From Segatella hominis (GTDB lineage: Bacteria; Bacteroidota; Bacteroidia; Bacteroidales; Bacteroidaceae), in NCBI RefSeq assembly GCF_019249725.2, contig NZ_CP137559.1:101001-165000 (forward strand): 64,000 nucleotides of DNA. Reading direction: 5' to 3'. Shown here piece by piece: positions 43,067 through 51,677 of this stretch. Position 1 is the first letter of the stretch. Each line of letters begins with the position of its first letter. The position numbers and the translations under genes were made by a program. The notes below the pieces were generated by a model that saw only the letters and a program-made list of their open reading frames with translations, was not told where the DNA came from and made no database searches.

Positions 43067-44452
43067 TTATCCTTCCGCCATTTCCTGCTGCTGCAGATTT
43101 TCTCTGTGCATTCTTTTCAGTTTCTTCATATACCATGACATAACGATGGCGGCAATCACGGCGGCAGAGAAATCAGAGATTGGCATACTGTACCAGACGC
43201 CTTCTATATCCCAGAACAATGGAAGCAGTCCCAAGAGTGGCAGGAGAATGAGCAACTGTCTTGACAGAGAGAGGAAGATGCTGATCTTCACTTTGCCGAT
43301 GCACTGGAAGAAGTTGGTGATGACCATCTGGAAACCGATGATCGGGAAGCAGCACATCACGATGCGGATGGCCTTGATGCCTAATTCTATCAGCGCCTTG
43401 TCGGTAGTAAACATTCTGGCGCAGTAGTATGGCAGGAACATGGCTATCAGCCAACCGGTTACCATAATGCCCGTAGCAGCGATGATGCTGAGGTTTAAAA
43501 CCCTCATCAGTCGGTCTATTTTCTGAGCTCCGTAGTTGTAGCCAGCGATAGGCTGCATTCCTTGGTTGATGCCGAACACGAACATGACGAATACCATGGC
43601 AATACCATTGGCAATGCCGTAGGCACCCACAGAGAGATCGCCTCCGAAACGCACCAGCTGGTTGTTGATGAAGATGACGACAATGCAGGCGCAGACATTC
43701 ATCAGGAAAGGCGAAATGCCGATGGCGAGGATGTTCTCTACCAGTTTCTTTCTCAGTCTGTAAATACCTTTCTTGAGGTGGAGCAGTTCGTTCTTATTGC
43801 TGAAGAGCTTGAACTGCCACATCATCGCCATCAGCTGCGAGAGGATGGTGGCGATGGCGGCTCCCTGTATTCCCCATTTGAACACGATGATGAAAAGTGC
43901 ATCCAGTATCACGTTCATCATCACCGTGAAGATGGTGGCGTACATGGCCTGCCGCGGCTTGCTGGCTGCCCTGAGCAGCGCATTCATGCCGAAATACATG
44001 TGGCTCACCACATTACCCAGCAGGATGATGACCATATAGTCACGTGCATAGACGAGTGTCTGGTCGCTGGCTCCGAAGAATCTCAGGATAGGGTCGAGGA
44101 AGAGCAGACAGATAATGCTCAGTCCGATACCGATGATGAGATTCAGAGAAATTGTGTTACCCAGAATGTTTTGGGCTGTAGTATAATCCTTTTGTCCCAA
44201 CTTCACGCTGATGGCTGTTGAAGCTCCTACGCCCACGCCGGCTCCGAAAGCGGCTGTGAGGTTCATGAACGGGAAGGTGATGGCCAGACCGGAAATCGCC
44301 ATTGCTCCCACACCCTGTCCGATGAATACACGGTCCACGATGTTGTAAAGCGAAGCGGCGGTCATGGCTATCATGGCAGGCAAGGCATATTGTACCAATA
44401 ATTTGCCCACCGGTTTGGTGCCCAATTCTAATGTTGCTTGTTTATTTTCCAT
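43067..44452 (-). CDS. MATE-family efflux transporter
   Basis: The start at 44452 (MENKQATLELGTKPVGKLLV) is chosen; the frame's earlier ATG at 44500 lies in the promoter region. The 461-residue protein has twelve hydrophobic segments and the MATE-type pattern of two related halves, with SLYNIVDRVFIGQGVGAMAI in the first and GINQGMQPIAGYNYGAQKID in the second. It likely exports cationic drugs using a Na+ or H+ gradient. Confidence 0.92.
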   Translation of the reverse strand: MENKQATLELGTKPVGKLLVQYALPAMIAMTAASLYNIVDRVFIGQGVGAMAISGLAITFPFMNLTAAFGAGVGVGASTAISVKLGQKDYTTAQNILGNTISLNLIIGIGLSIICLLFLDPILRFFGASDQTLVYARDYMVIILLGNVVSHMYFGMNALLRAASKPRQAMYATIFTVMMNVILDALFIIVFKWGIQGAAIATILSQLMAMMWQFKLFSNKNELLHLKKGIYRLRKKLVENILAIGISPFLMNVCACIVVIFINNQLVRFGGDLSVGAYGIANGIAMVFVMFVFGINQGMQPIAGYNYGAQKIDRLMRVLNLSIIAATGIMVTGWLIAMFLPYYCARMFTTDKALIELGIKAIRIVMCCFPIIGFQMVITNFFQCIGKVKISIFLSLSRQLLILLPLLGLLPLFWDIEGVWYSMPISDFSAAVIAAIVMSWYMKKLKRMHRENLQQQEMAEG

Positions 44453-44554
44453 TGATGTTTTGAATACTTTGACTGCAAAAGTACAAAAAATATTCCACAC
44501 CTTTTATATATATAGGGAAAAACTTACCAATCTTTCAAAAACTTTACTTTTCTT

Positions 44555-44586
44555 TTGGCATTCTCATTTGAAAACATTACTTTTGC
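44555..44586 (+). promoter_or_regulatory. Promoter of the S8 peptidase gene
   Basis: TTG at 44555-44557, a 20-base spacer and TACTTTTGC at 44578-44586. The leader to the ATG at 44766 is about 170 bases and contains AACAACAATAGAAACAACAT-like A-rich repeats. Confidence 0.7.
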
Positions 44587-44765
44587 AATTCGTAATCAAC
44601 AATATTTCTATCGGATGAAATGCTGGTAACAACGATTGGATGATCTGAAATCATCGACTGTAATGTCGGCTTTCATCGACTGCGACACAATGGCCGTAGA
44701 ACAAAGACTGAACAACAATAGAAACAACATAAACAACAATAGAACAATTAGAAAACCTGATAAAG

Positions 44766-46217
44766 ATGAAAAAGTATTTGATGCTTTATGCATTCCTGAT
44801 AATGGCTCTTTCTTTGATGGCTCGTGAAGATAGAGTTTCTAATTTTGAGCAACTGATGCGCCTGCCCCGTATCACAGAGACGGATATGGTTTCTTTCCCT
44901 GGCGGCAGGTGTATGATGTATCGTTTGTATCTTCGTGATAAGGACCTGCAGCATACTCCCTTCTCGGTGAACCGTCCGGAGCAGTTTCTTTCTGCCCGTT
45001 CGATAGAGCGCCGCAAGCGTCAGGGACTTCCGGTAGATGTCACGGATTTGCCTATCGCTCCTGCTTACATCGATTCTGTGAGCAGGACGGGGATTGAAAT
45101 CGTGGGGCAGAGCAAATGGAACAATACCTTGCTGGTGAAGATTCACAAGGAGAAAGAACTCAACAAGCTCAATTCCCTTTCTTTTATCACCAAAAAGTTG
45201 AAGGTGTTTTCCTCGCCCGATTCCATCACCGAGCGCAAGCGTTCCAGTTTCCGCAAGGAACTCAATAACTGGGAGTCTGTGCCTACCCATTATGGGGCTG
45301 CTGCCGAGCAACTGAAGTCTTTAGGCGGTCAGCGTATTCATGAGCGGGGATTCTATGGCAACGGAATGATGATAGCCGTTTTCGATGGCGGTTTTATGAA
45401 TGTGGACAGGATTCCTGCCCTGCACGGGGTAAAACTGGCTGGGTTGAAGGATTTCGTAGTTCCTAAGTCCAATAATATCTTTGAGGAGATGGAACATGGC
45501 ACGATGGTGCTCTCCACGATGGCTGCCAATGCTCCCAATCTCTATGTGGGCGTGGCTCCTGAGGCGCAATACGTGCTGGTGCGCTGCGAGGATGAGCGTA
45601 CGGAAAGTCTTGCCGAGGAAGACTACTGGGCTTCTGCTGCCGAGTATGCTGACAGTTTGGGGGTTGATGTCATCAATTCCTCTTTGGGTTACCACGACTT
45701 TGATGATGTGAAGACGAATCATCTATACTGGGAACAGGATGGCGAGACGGCACTGATTTCCCATACGGCCTCGATGTGTGCCGATAAGGGAATCATCTGC
45801 GTGAATTCTGCCGGCAATGATGGTATGGGTGTGTGGAAGAAAATCAATTTTCCTGCCGACGCCAAGAATATACTTACCGTGGGCAGCATCAACGAGCAGG
45901 GCAAGAATGCTGCTTTCAGTGCCGTGGGACCTACTGCCGATGGGCGCATCAAACCGGATGTGATGGCGTTTGGAAGTCCTGCTTCCGTGATTACGGGCAG
46001 AGGGTCCATCATCAATGATAACGGAACCTCATTTTCCTCACCTCTGATAGCTGGGATGACGGCTTGTCTCTGGCAGGCGCTTCCGCATAAGACGGCTAAG
46101 CAGATCATCAAACTGGTGAAGATGGCTGGCAACAATCAGCAGCATCCTGACAATATCTATGGATATGGGGTGCCTGATTTCTGGAAGGCTTATCAGACCG
46201 GGAAGGCGATTAAGTAA
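44766..46217 (+). CDS. Secreted subtilisin-like (S8) serine peptidase
   Basis: The 483-residue protein has a signal peptide (MKKYLMLYAFLIMALSLMA). The S8 triad is visible: Asp in MIAVFDGGFMNVD near residue 206, His in EEMEHGTMVLSTMAAN near residue 244, and Ser in NGTSFSSPLIAGMTACLW near residue 424. The oxyanion Asn lies in ICVNSAGNDGM. Residues 20-190 form a pro- or N-terminal domain. No type IX sorting domain is visible at the C-terminus, which stops shortly after the catalytic domain. Confidence 0.92.
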   Translation: MKKYLMLYAFLIMALSLMAREDRVSNFEQLMRLPRITETDMVSFPGGRCMMYRLYLRDKDLQHTPFSVNRPEQFLSARSIERRKRQGLPVDVTDLPIAPAYIDSVSRTGIEIVGQSKWNNTLLVKIHKEKELNKLNSLSFITKKLKVFSSPDSITERKRSSFRKELNNWESVPTHYGAAAEQLKSLGGQRIHERGFYGNGMMIAVFDGGFMNVDRIPALHGVKLAGLKDFVVPKSNNIFEEMEHGTMVLSTMAANAPNLYVGVAPEAQYVLVRCEDERTESLAEEDYWASAAEYADSLGVDVINSSLGYHDFDDVKTNHLYWEQDGETALISHTASMCADKGIICVNSAGNDGMGVWKKINFPADAKNILTVGSINEQGKNAAFSAVGPTADGRIKPDVMAFGSPASVITGRGSIINDNGTSFSSPLIAGMTACLWQALPHKTAKQIIKLVKMAGNNQQHPDNIYGYGVPDFWKAYQTGKAIK

Positions 46218-46230
46218 GTGGAGAGATTTT

Positions 46231-46262
46231 AGTGAAGAGTGAAGAACGAAGAGTGAAGAATT
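46231..46262. repeat. Dispersed repeat of GAAGAGTGAAGAACGAAGAG type
   Basis: Copies in either orientation lie here, at 54330-54353, at 55601-55665 (longest, several units) and at 62993-63023 inside the rRNA spacer. All are intergenic. The unit is a purine-rich 10-12 mer repeated two or three times, followed by GAATTC. Confidence 0.75.
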
Positions 46263-46279
46263 CTATAGCGAAGTATTGT

Positions 46280-47584
46280 ATGGTGAAACATTTATCACTT
46301 TTTGAGTTGAATTCGATAGTCCGTGAGATTATCTCGATGTCATTGCCCGACAGTTATTGGGTAGAAGCAGAACTTTCCGAGGCCCGTGAGGCTTACGGAG
46401 GACATTGCTATATGGAACTCATCGAGAAGGATGAACGCTCCAATACGCCCATAGCCAAGGCACACGCTTCCTGCTGGCGAAACAGATGGATGCTTATCAA
46501 GCCACATTTCGAACGGGTGACCGGACAGAGAATTCATGCTGGGATGAAGGTGCTGCTCAAAGTGCATGCGCAGTTTCATGAAAACTACGGCTTCTCATGG
46601 ATTGTGGATGATATTGATCCCAACTATACCTTGGGCGATATGGCGAGAAAAAGACAGGAGATTATCCAGACCTTGAAGGAGGAAGGAGTCTTTGAACTGC
46701 AGAAAGAGCTGAGGCTCCCGATGTTCTGTCAGCGCATCGCCGTTATTTCCAGTGCTTCGGCAGCCGGATATGGAGACTTCTGCAACCAGTTGGCTGACAA
46801 TGGGTACGGATTGCAGTTCATCACATCCCTCTTTCCTGCCACGATGCAGGGCGAGGGAGTAGAGCAGAGCGTCATTGCTGCCCTCAATCAGATCAATGCT
46901 GAGTGGGAGCAATGGGACTGCGTGGTCATCATCCGAGGTGGAGGTGCAACCAGCGATCTGTCGGGTTTCGATACCTTAGCCTTGGCAGAGAATGTGGCCA
47001 ATTTCCCATTGCCTATCATCACGGGTATCGGACATGAACGGGATGAAAGCGTGCTCGATATGATTTCCTTCCGCCGTGTGAAGACCCCTACGGCTGCAGC
47101 GGCTTTCCTCATCGACCATCTCACGGAAGTGTATGTTCGTGTGATGGATGCTCAGGAAAACATCGTGCAGAATGTGAAGCACAGACTGCAGGTGGAGCGG
47201 ATGAGGCTCGAAAGATTGAGCAGCGGAATTCCTGTGCAGTTCTCATTGGTCAAGACCAAACAGGGCGCAAGGCTCGACCGACTGATGGCTCGCCTTTCCT
47301 CTCATGTACAGGAAAAACTGTCGCGGGCGCAGCGTCATCTCGAAATCCTTTCGCAGAATGTGCAGCCGATAGCTGAAAGAAAACTGCTCAATGAAAGTCA
47401 CAGACTGCAGATGCTCGCCCAACGCATGAAGGCGCAAGACCCGGAATTGCTGCTCAAGCGCGGCTATAGTATTACCCTGAAAGACGGGAAAAGCGTGCGC
47501 TCGGCTGGGCAGTTGAAGGAAGGAGACATCATAGAAACAAGGTTTGCGGATGGGGCTGTCAAGTCGGAAGTATCGAAAAACTAA
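46280..47584 (+). CDS. xseA: Exodeoxyribonuclease VII large subunit
   Basis: The ATG at 46280 (MVKHLSLFELNSIVREIISM) gives 434 residues. The in-frame ATG at 46232 would place a dispersed intergenic repeat inside the gene. The N-terminal OB-fold contains YWVEAELSEAREAYGGHCYM. The catalytic domain has IAVISSASAAGYGDFCNQLA, VIIRGGGATSDLSGFDTLAL and ITGIGHERDESVLDM. A long coiled coil follows. With XseB it degrades single-stranded DNA. Confidence 0.95.
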   Translation: MVKHLSLFELNSIVREIISMSLPDSYWVEAELSEAREAYGGHCYMELIEKDERSNTPIAKAHASCWRNRWMLIKPHFERVTGQRIHAGMKVLLKVHAQFHENYGFSWIVDDIDPNYTLGDMARKRQEIIQTLKEEGVFELQKELRLPMFCQRIAVISSASAAGYGDFCNQLADNGYGLQFITSLFPATMQGEGVEQSVIAALNQINAEWEQWDCVVIIRGGGATSDLSGFDTLALAENVANFPLPIITGIGHERDESVLDMISFRRVKTPTAAAAFLIDHLTEVYVRVMDAQENIVQNVKHRLQVERMRLERLSSGIPVQFSLVKTKQGARLDRLMARLSSHVQEKLSRAQRHLEILSQNVQPIAERKLLNESHRLQMLAQRMKAQDPELLLKRGYSITLKDGKSVRSAGQLKEGDIIETRFADGAVKSEVSKN

Positions 47585-47617
47585 CTAGAATAAAAGCATA
47601 ATAATCAGATAAAGCGT

Positions 47618-47815
47618 ATGGCAAAAGAAGAAATCAAATACGAGCAGGCTGTTAGAGAGCTTGAAGAAATCGTAGAGAAAATGGAGAATGATGAACTGGA
47701 TATTGACCAGCTCTCAGAGCAGTTGAAGCGTGCCAAGCTGCTGGTAAAGCTTTGCAAGGACAAACTCACCAAGGCCGACGAAGAAATCAAGAAACTGCTG
47801 AACGAAGAATTATAA
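47618..47815 (+). CDS. xseB: Exodeoxyribonuclease VII small subunit
   Basis: The 65-residue helical protein has the XseB pattern: IKYEQAVRELEEIVEKMEND then LDIDQLSEQLKRAKLLVKLC. It binds the XseA coiled coil. It lies 33 bases after xseA, in the same operon. Confidence 0.94.
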   Translation: MAKEEIKYEQAVRELEEIVEKMENDELDIDQLSEQLKRAKLLVKLCKDKLTKADEEIKKLLNEEL

Positions 47816-47957
47816 AAAGAATCTTCAAAAGTGAAAGGAAATTGGAAGAAGGAATAAATGCAATGCGTAAGAACATACATAAATCTATGTAAATATGCAT
47901 TTTGAGTAAGAAAAAACGAATATAAATAACGCTTTTGCTAAATATTAGGCGAAAAAG

Positions 47958-47989
47958 TTGCAGATTAACGGAATATTTTGTAATTTTGC
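47958..47989 (+). promoter_or_regulatory. Promoter of ilvE
   Basis: TTG at 47958-47960, a 20-base spacer and TAATTTTGC at 47981-47989, 37 bases before the ATG. A strong match to the Bacteroidota consensus. Confidence 0.85.
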
Positions 47990-48026
47990 GGCTAAATATT
48001 AGTAGAACATTTAAAAATAAGATGTT

Positions 48027-49043
48027 ATGAAAGACTTGGATTGGTCTAATTTGTCATTCGGCTATCGCCAGACTGACTACAATGTTCGCTGTTACTATCG
48101 CGACGGCAAATGGGGCGAAATAGAAGTTTGCTCTGATGAGTATTTGAAATTGCACATGGCTGCAACTTGTTTGCACTATGGTCAGGAAGCTTTCGAGGGT
48201 TTGAAGGCTTACCGTTGCCCTGATGGCAAGGTGCGCGTGTTCCGCATGGACGAGAACGCTGCCCGCTTGCAGAGCACATGCCGTGGTATTCTTATGCCAG
48301 AGGTGCCTACAGAAATGTTTGAGGAAATGGTCAAGAAGGTGGTTCGCCTCAACCAGGAATGGATTCCTACCTACGAGAGCGGAGCTACACTCTATATCCG
48401 TCCGCTGCTCATCGGTACAAGCGCTCAGGTGGGTGTGCACCCAGCTACTGAGTATTGCTTCCTCATTTTCGTAACTCCAGTGGGTCCTTACTTCAAGGGT
48501 GGATTCTCTACCAACCCATACGTCATCATCCGTGATTTCGACCGCTCTGCTCCTCTCGGAACAGGTATCTATAAGGTGGGTGGCAACTATGCTGCTTCTC
48601 TCAGAGCCAATTCTATCGCTCACGAGAAGGGTTATGCTTGCGAGTTCTATCTCGACGCCAAGGAGAAGAAATACATGGACGAGTGTGGAGCTGCCAACTT
48701 CTTCGGTATTAAGAACAATACATACGTAACTCCTAAGAGTACCTCTATCCTCCCATCTATCACCAACAAGAGTTTGATGCAGTTGGCTGAAGACTTGGGT
48801 CTGAAGGTAGAGCGCCGACAGATTCCAGAGGATGAGTTGGATACATTCGAGGAGGCTGGAGCTTGCGGTACTGCTGCAGTAATCAGTCCTATCAGCTACA
48901 TCGACGACTTGGATACAGGCAAGCGCTACAACTTCGGTGAGAAGCCAGGTCCTATCTCCAAGCATCTGTATGATACCCTCCGTGGCATCCAGTATGGTAC
49001 CATCGAGGATAAGCACGGCTGGACTACTGTCGTTATTGAGTAA
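48027..49043 (+). CDS. ilvE: Branched-chain amino acid aminotransferase
   Basis: The 338-residue fold-type IV PLP enzyme has the group's features: YGQEAFEGLKAYRCPDGKVR, YIRPLLIGTSAQVGVHPA, the PLP Lys in GTGIYKVGGNYAASLRAN, and DECGAANFFGIKNN. It moves amino groups between glutamate and leucine, isoleucine or valine. It is transcribed alone, between its own promoter and a terminator. Codon use is strongly biased to frequent codons, as in highly expressed genes. Confidence 0.95.
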   Translation: MKDLDWSNLSFGYRQTDYNVRCYYRDGKWGEIEVCSDEYLKLHMAATCLHYGQEAFEGLKAYRCPDGKVRVFRMDENAARLQSTCRGILMPEVPTEMFEEMVKKVVRLNQEWIPTYESGATLYIRPLLIGTSAQVGVHPATEYCFLIFVTPVGPYFKGGFSTNPYVIIRDFDRSAPLGTGIYKVGGNYAASLRANSIAHEKGYACEFYLDAKEKKYMDECGAANFFGIKNNTYVTPKSTSILPSITNKSLMQLAEDLGLKVERRQIPEDELDTFEEAGACGTAAVISPISYIDDLDTGKRYNFGEKPGPISKHLYDTLRGIQYGTIEDKHGWTTVVIE

Positions 49044-49071
49044 ATTTTTTAAGAGAGAGATAATTGGAAAG

Positions 49072-49112
49072 TGCACTCTTGGTCAGTGATGGCTTGGGAG
49101 TGCATTTTTTTT
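49072..49112 (+). terminator. Terminator of ilvE
   Basis: TGCACTC pairs with GAGTGCA around a 19-base loop that can pair further, followed by eight T residues. It lies about 30 bases after the ilvE stop. Confidence 0.8.
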
Positions 49113-49215
49113 GTTTTAAACTCTCTGCTGTATAAAATTCACGCAATAATCTGAAAAAGCCAAAGACTGACAAGCTTTTCCCTGTAGAAAATCCTTTGGA
49201 AAAATAAGGAATAGA

Positions 49216-49361
49216 AAGTTAACAGTCAACAGTTAACAGTTAGATTTTTTCTACTTGCCACTTTTACACCTTATTATAATATAATATATATATATACTTT
49301 TTTTGATAGAAGGGGGTGGGGGTATGCAAAATAGAACTGTTAACTGTTGACTGTTGACAGC
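49216..49361. repeat. MITE-like inverted pair of 24-bp repeats
   Basis: GTTAACAGTCAACAGTTAAC at 49218 onward is matched in inverse orientation at about 49337-49360. The 24-bp arms differ at one base. The ~95 bases between are AT-rich with a G-run and have no gene. Single copies of the arm occur at 37118, 52959 and 56846. The rest of the 49105-49464 gap holds only the ilvE terminator's T-run and the terminator at 49380. Confidence 0.7.
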
Positions 49362-49379
49362 CTTTATTAAGACTAAAGC

Positions 49380-49419
49380 GAGCCATCTATCGACCAAGCT
49401 CGGTCGTAATAGATGGCTC
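49380..49419 (-). terminator. Terminator of the GH115-like gene
   Basis: GAGCCATCTAT pairs with ATAGATGGCTC (11 bp), and CGACC with GGTCG inside it, 46 bases after the stop codon on the minus strand. The following T content is modest. Confidence 0.7.
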
Positions 49420-49464
49420 GAATTGTGTTTAAATAGAGCTTAAAAGCCTGTTATCTTTTCTCAT

Positions 49465-51534
49465 TTATCTGACTGGAATCACGTAATATTCTCTGTCCAC
49501 ATCAAAGTCGAGTATCCACTGGTCGAGAATAATATGATCATCCAAAGCCTTGATTTCTACCACATGATTTCCCTTTTTGAGTGTGGTAAAGAAGCTTTTT
49601 CGGGTCTGTCCGCGCCAAATATCCATCTTCCAGTTGGTGTGATTATACGCATCTTTGAGTGAAATCGTAACGGGTTCCTGATCGTCTATCATGACGCTGA
49701 TGCGCATATCTCCTTTCTGGTTGGTATAGTCAGGAATCGCTCCTATGGTGAAGCGTGCGTCGCCTTCCATGTCTGTATTCACCACATATTTAAGGATGGC
49801 ACCTTTGTTCATGGAGACGGCTTGCGTACTGTGCCCCGTGAAAGGCAATAGCTGTATGCTGCTCTGCGTGGCAGAAGTCCACTGGTAGGCATTCTTCGCT
49901 ATTACATCCTTGATGAGCGCATAGCTGAGCGGCTTCAGGTCTTCCGATCTGTCGAAAGCATTCTGCAGACTTTTCCTGATTTCTGCAGCCGACATCGTGC
50001 CTGGAAGTACTGGAGGCTGGGCAGAAGGGTCGATTGCTTTCAGTTTCTGATAGGCAGTAAGACTCAGCGCTGCGGCAGCCTTGGCTTCATCATCCTTGCT
50101 GAAAAGTCCCGGACGGGCAATGTGGCGTGCTTCTTGTGCCTCCAATTCTTGCTCGGCTGTGAGGGCTGCCATGAGGATAGGATTGAGTATCATGTTGCGG
50201 AATCCTTGCTGCTGATAGGCCGTGAGGGTGTTTCCTACGTTGGTTGCCTTGGTCTTCAGCAGGTCGTAATCATACAGATAACGCTCCAGCTCGTTGCCGA
50301 ATTCGCCCGAATGGAATTCGTATTCGCCGAAAGGCATGGTCATGTATCCGGTAGGACGGATGTTGGTGAGCCGGTAGTATTCCTTCATGAGCGGCATCAG
50401 TTTTCTTCCCATAGCAGCGCCGAAGAGCCTGCTGAGCCATTGCTCATAGTGCTTCTCCAGGTTGGCTGTGGTGGCTGCATTCCTGTTCCAAGCCTGCTCC
50501 ATGAAAAGGGAGAGCTGGTAGGCACCAGTCTGGGGATTGTTGACATCGGCTATCCAGGCTTCGTCTTCATGGCTGCGGGAGTTGTGCGATTTGTGGGCCT
50601 TGCCTTTGCGGGAACCGTTGTCCTGACTGTCTGCACCGAGTTCGTTGAGCATCAGAGCTGGCGAGAGGTCAGAAAATGACAGTTGGTTGTCTTCCCAAAT
50701 CAGCTTGGTGAGTTCTAGACTTTTCTTATGTTTCTTGTTGTGTTTCTTGCCGATAATGGTTTCAGTCACCTTTCCGTTCTCTGCCACGAGAATGTCGAAA
50801 CTGTCAGTTACCTGTTTGTCGATGTTCATCCCATGCTTGTTGTTCATCTCATGTTTTCCTGAAGTTTCCCCATGCTTGTCGCCTTCCCATAGCGTATTGG
50901 CTCTCAGGCGGAGCATCAGTCGGCAGAGACGGCTCAGGTTCTTTCTGCCCATCCATGCATGGTCGTTGAGCATGAGTCCGCGGTAGGTTGTGGCTGGAAC
51001 CTGCAGGGATTCAAATCCTGCGGCAAGGGAGAGAGTCTTCTTCTGCAATGGAGCCACATGATAATAGTTGGTCCAGGGTGAAACGCCAGCCAGACTGGAG
51101 AGTTCCATGATGCCGTAGGCTGTTCCTCTGGCGTTGCTTCCCACGACGATGATCTTGCCCTGACGGGTACCAATCCAGAATGCATCTTTCTGGGTGATGA
51201 ACTGGTGAAGCGGAACTCCAAGCTTCTCGATGGAAGAAAACTCCTTGTTGGAAAGCAGGTCGAGCTGGTAAATCTGAATGTTGGCATTTGATTTTTCTTT
51301 TGCCGGATAACCCAAGATGGCCTTCATGTCGTCTGAGAACATATTGAGGGCTATCTTGACAACTGGAGAAACATTGGCGTTCTTGCTGTAGTAAACCTTG
51401 CCGTAAACATCGTTCCAATAAATCGTGGAAGGAGCTGGAGCGGCTGGTTCTTTTCTCTTGCTGGTTGCCAGTACTGAAATGCCGCCAAGGGCGACAAAAA
51501 CAGCAGACAACAAAATCTTCTTAATGTTTATCAT
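49465..51534 (-). CDS. GH115-like secreted protein with a degenerate catalytic region
   Basis: The start at 51534 opens a signal peptide (MINIKKILLSAVFVALGGIS). The N-terminal domain matches GH115 alpha-glucuronidases: GKIIVVGSNARGTAYGIMEL, SLAGVSPWTNYYHV and TTYRGLMLNDHAWMGRKNLS. After LMLRLRANTLWE the expected catalytic barrel is largely missing. A His/Lys-rich linker (GDKHGETSGKHEMNNKHG) and a second basic stretch replace it. The later helical region and the beta-sandwich C-terminus (LKKGNHVVEIKALDDHIILD) are kept. At about 690 residues it is shorter than usual GH115 enzymes (about 800-1000). It may bind glycans without cleaving them. Confidence 0.7.
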   Translation of the reverse strand: MINIKKILLSAVFVALGGISVLATSKRKEPAAPAPSTIYWNDVYGKVYYSKNANVSPVVKIALNMFSDDMKAILGYPAKEKSNANIQIYQLDLLSNKEFSSIEKLGVPLHQFITQKDAFWIGTRQGKIIVVGSNARGTAYGIMELSSLAGVSPWTNYYHVAPLQKKTLSLAAGFESLQVPATTYRGLMLNDHAWMGRKNLSRLCRLMLRLRANTLWEGDKHGETSGKHEMNNKHGMNIDKQVTDSFDILVAENGKVTETIIGKKHNKKHKKSLELTKLIWEDNQLSFSDLSPALMLNELGADSQDNGSRKGKAHKSHNSRSHEDEAWIADVNNPQTGAYQLSLFMEQAWNRNAATTANLEKHYEQWLSRLFGAAMGRKLMPLMKEYYRLTNIRPTGYMTMPFGEYEFHSGEFGNELERYLYDYDLLKTKATNVGNTLTAYQQQGFRNMILNPILMAALTAEQELEAQEARHIARPGLFSKDDEAKAAAALSLTAYQKLKAIDPSAQPPVLPGTMSAAEIRKSLQNAFDRSEDLKPLSYALIKDVIAKNAYQWTSATQSSIQLLPFTGHSTQAVSMNKGAILKYVVNTDMEGDARFTIGAIPDYTNQKGDMRISVMIDDQEPVTISLKDAYNHTNWKMDIWRGQTRKSFFTTLKKGNHVVEIKALDDHIILDQWILDFDVDREYYVIPVR

Positions 51535-51622
51535 TGTTTTAATTGATATTTCTTGCATTGGTATACACATTTCTGCAAAGATACATAAAAGTGTTTAATA
51601 TCTGAAATTATTTAGTTTTTAT

Positions 51623-51654
51623 TTGCTTATTACATATTTTATTGGTAATTTTGC
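51623..51654 (+). promoter_or_regulatory. Promoter of the Mrp gene
   Basis: TTG at 51623-51625, a 20-base spacer and TAATTTTGC at 51646-51654 lie 23 bases before the ATG at 51678. Confidence 0.8.
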
Positions 51655-51677
51655 ACAAAAACAAATACATAATTATA

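Noticed and set aside
43562..44221. 219-codon open frame on the + strand
   Set aside because: Antisense to the MATE transporter; the His/Asp/Glu-rich translation is typical of a shadow of a membrane-protein gene.
48054..49076. 340-codon open frame on the minus strand
   Set aside because: It is antisense to ilvE, a highly codon-biased gene in which long shadow frames are expected.
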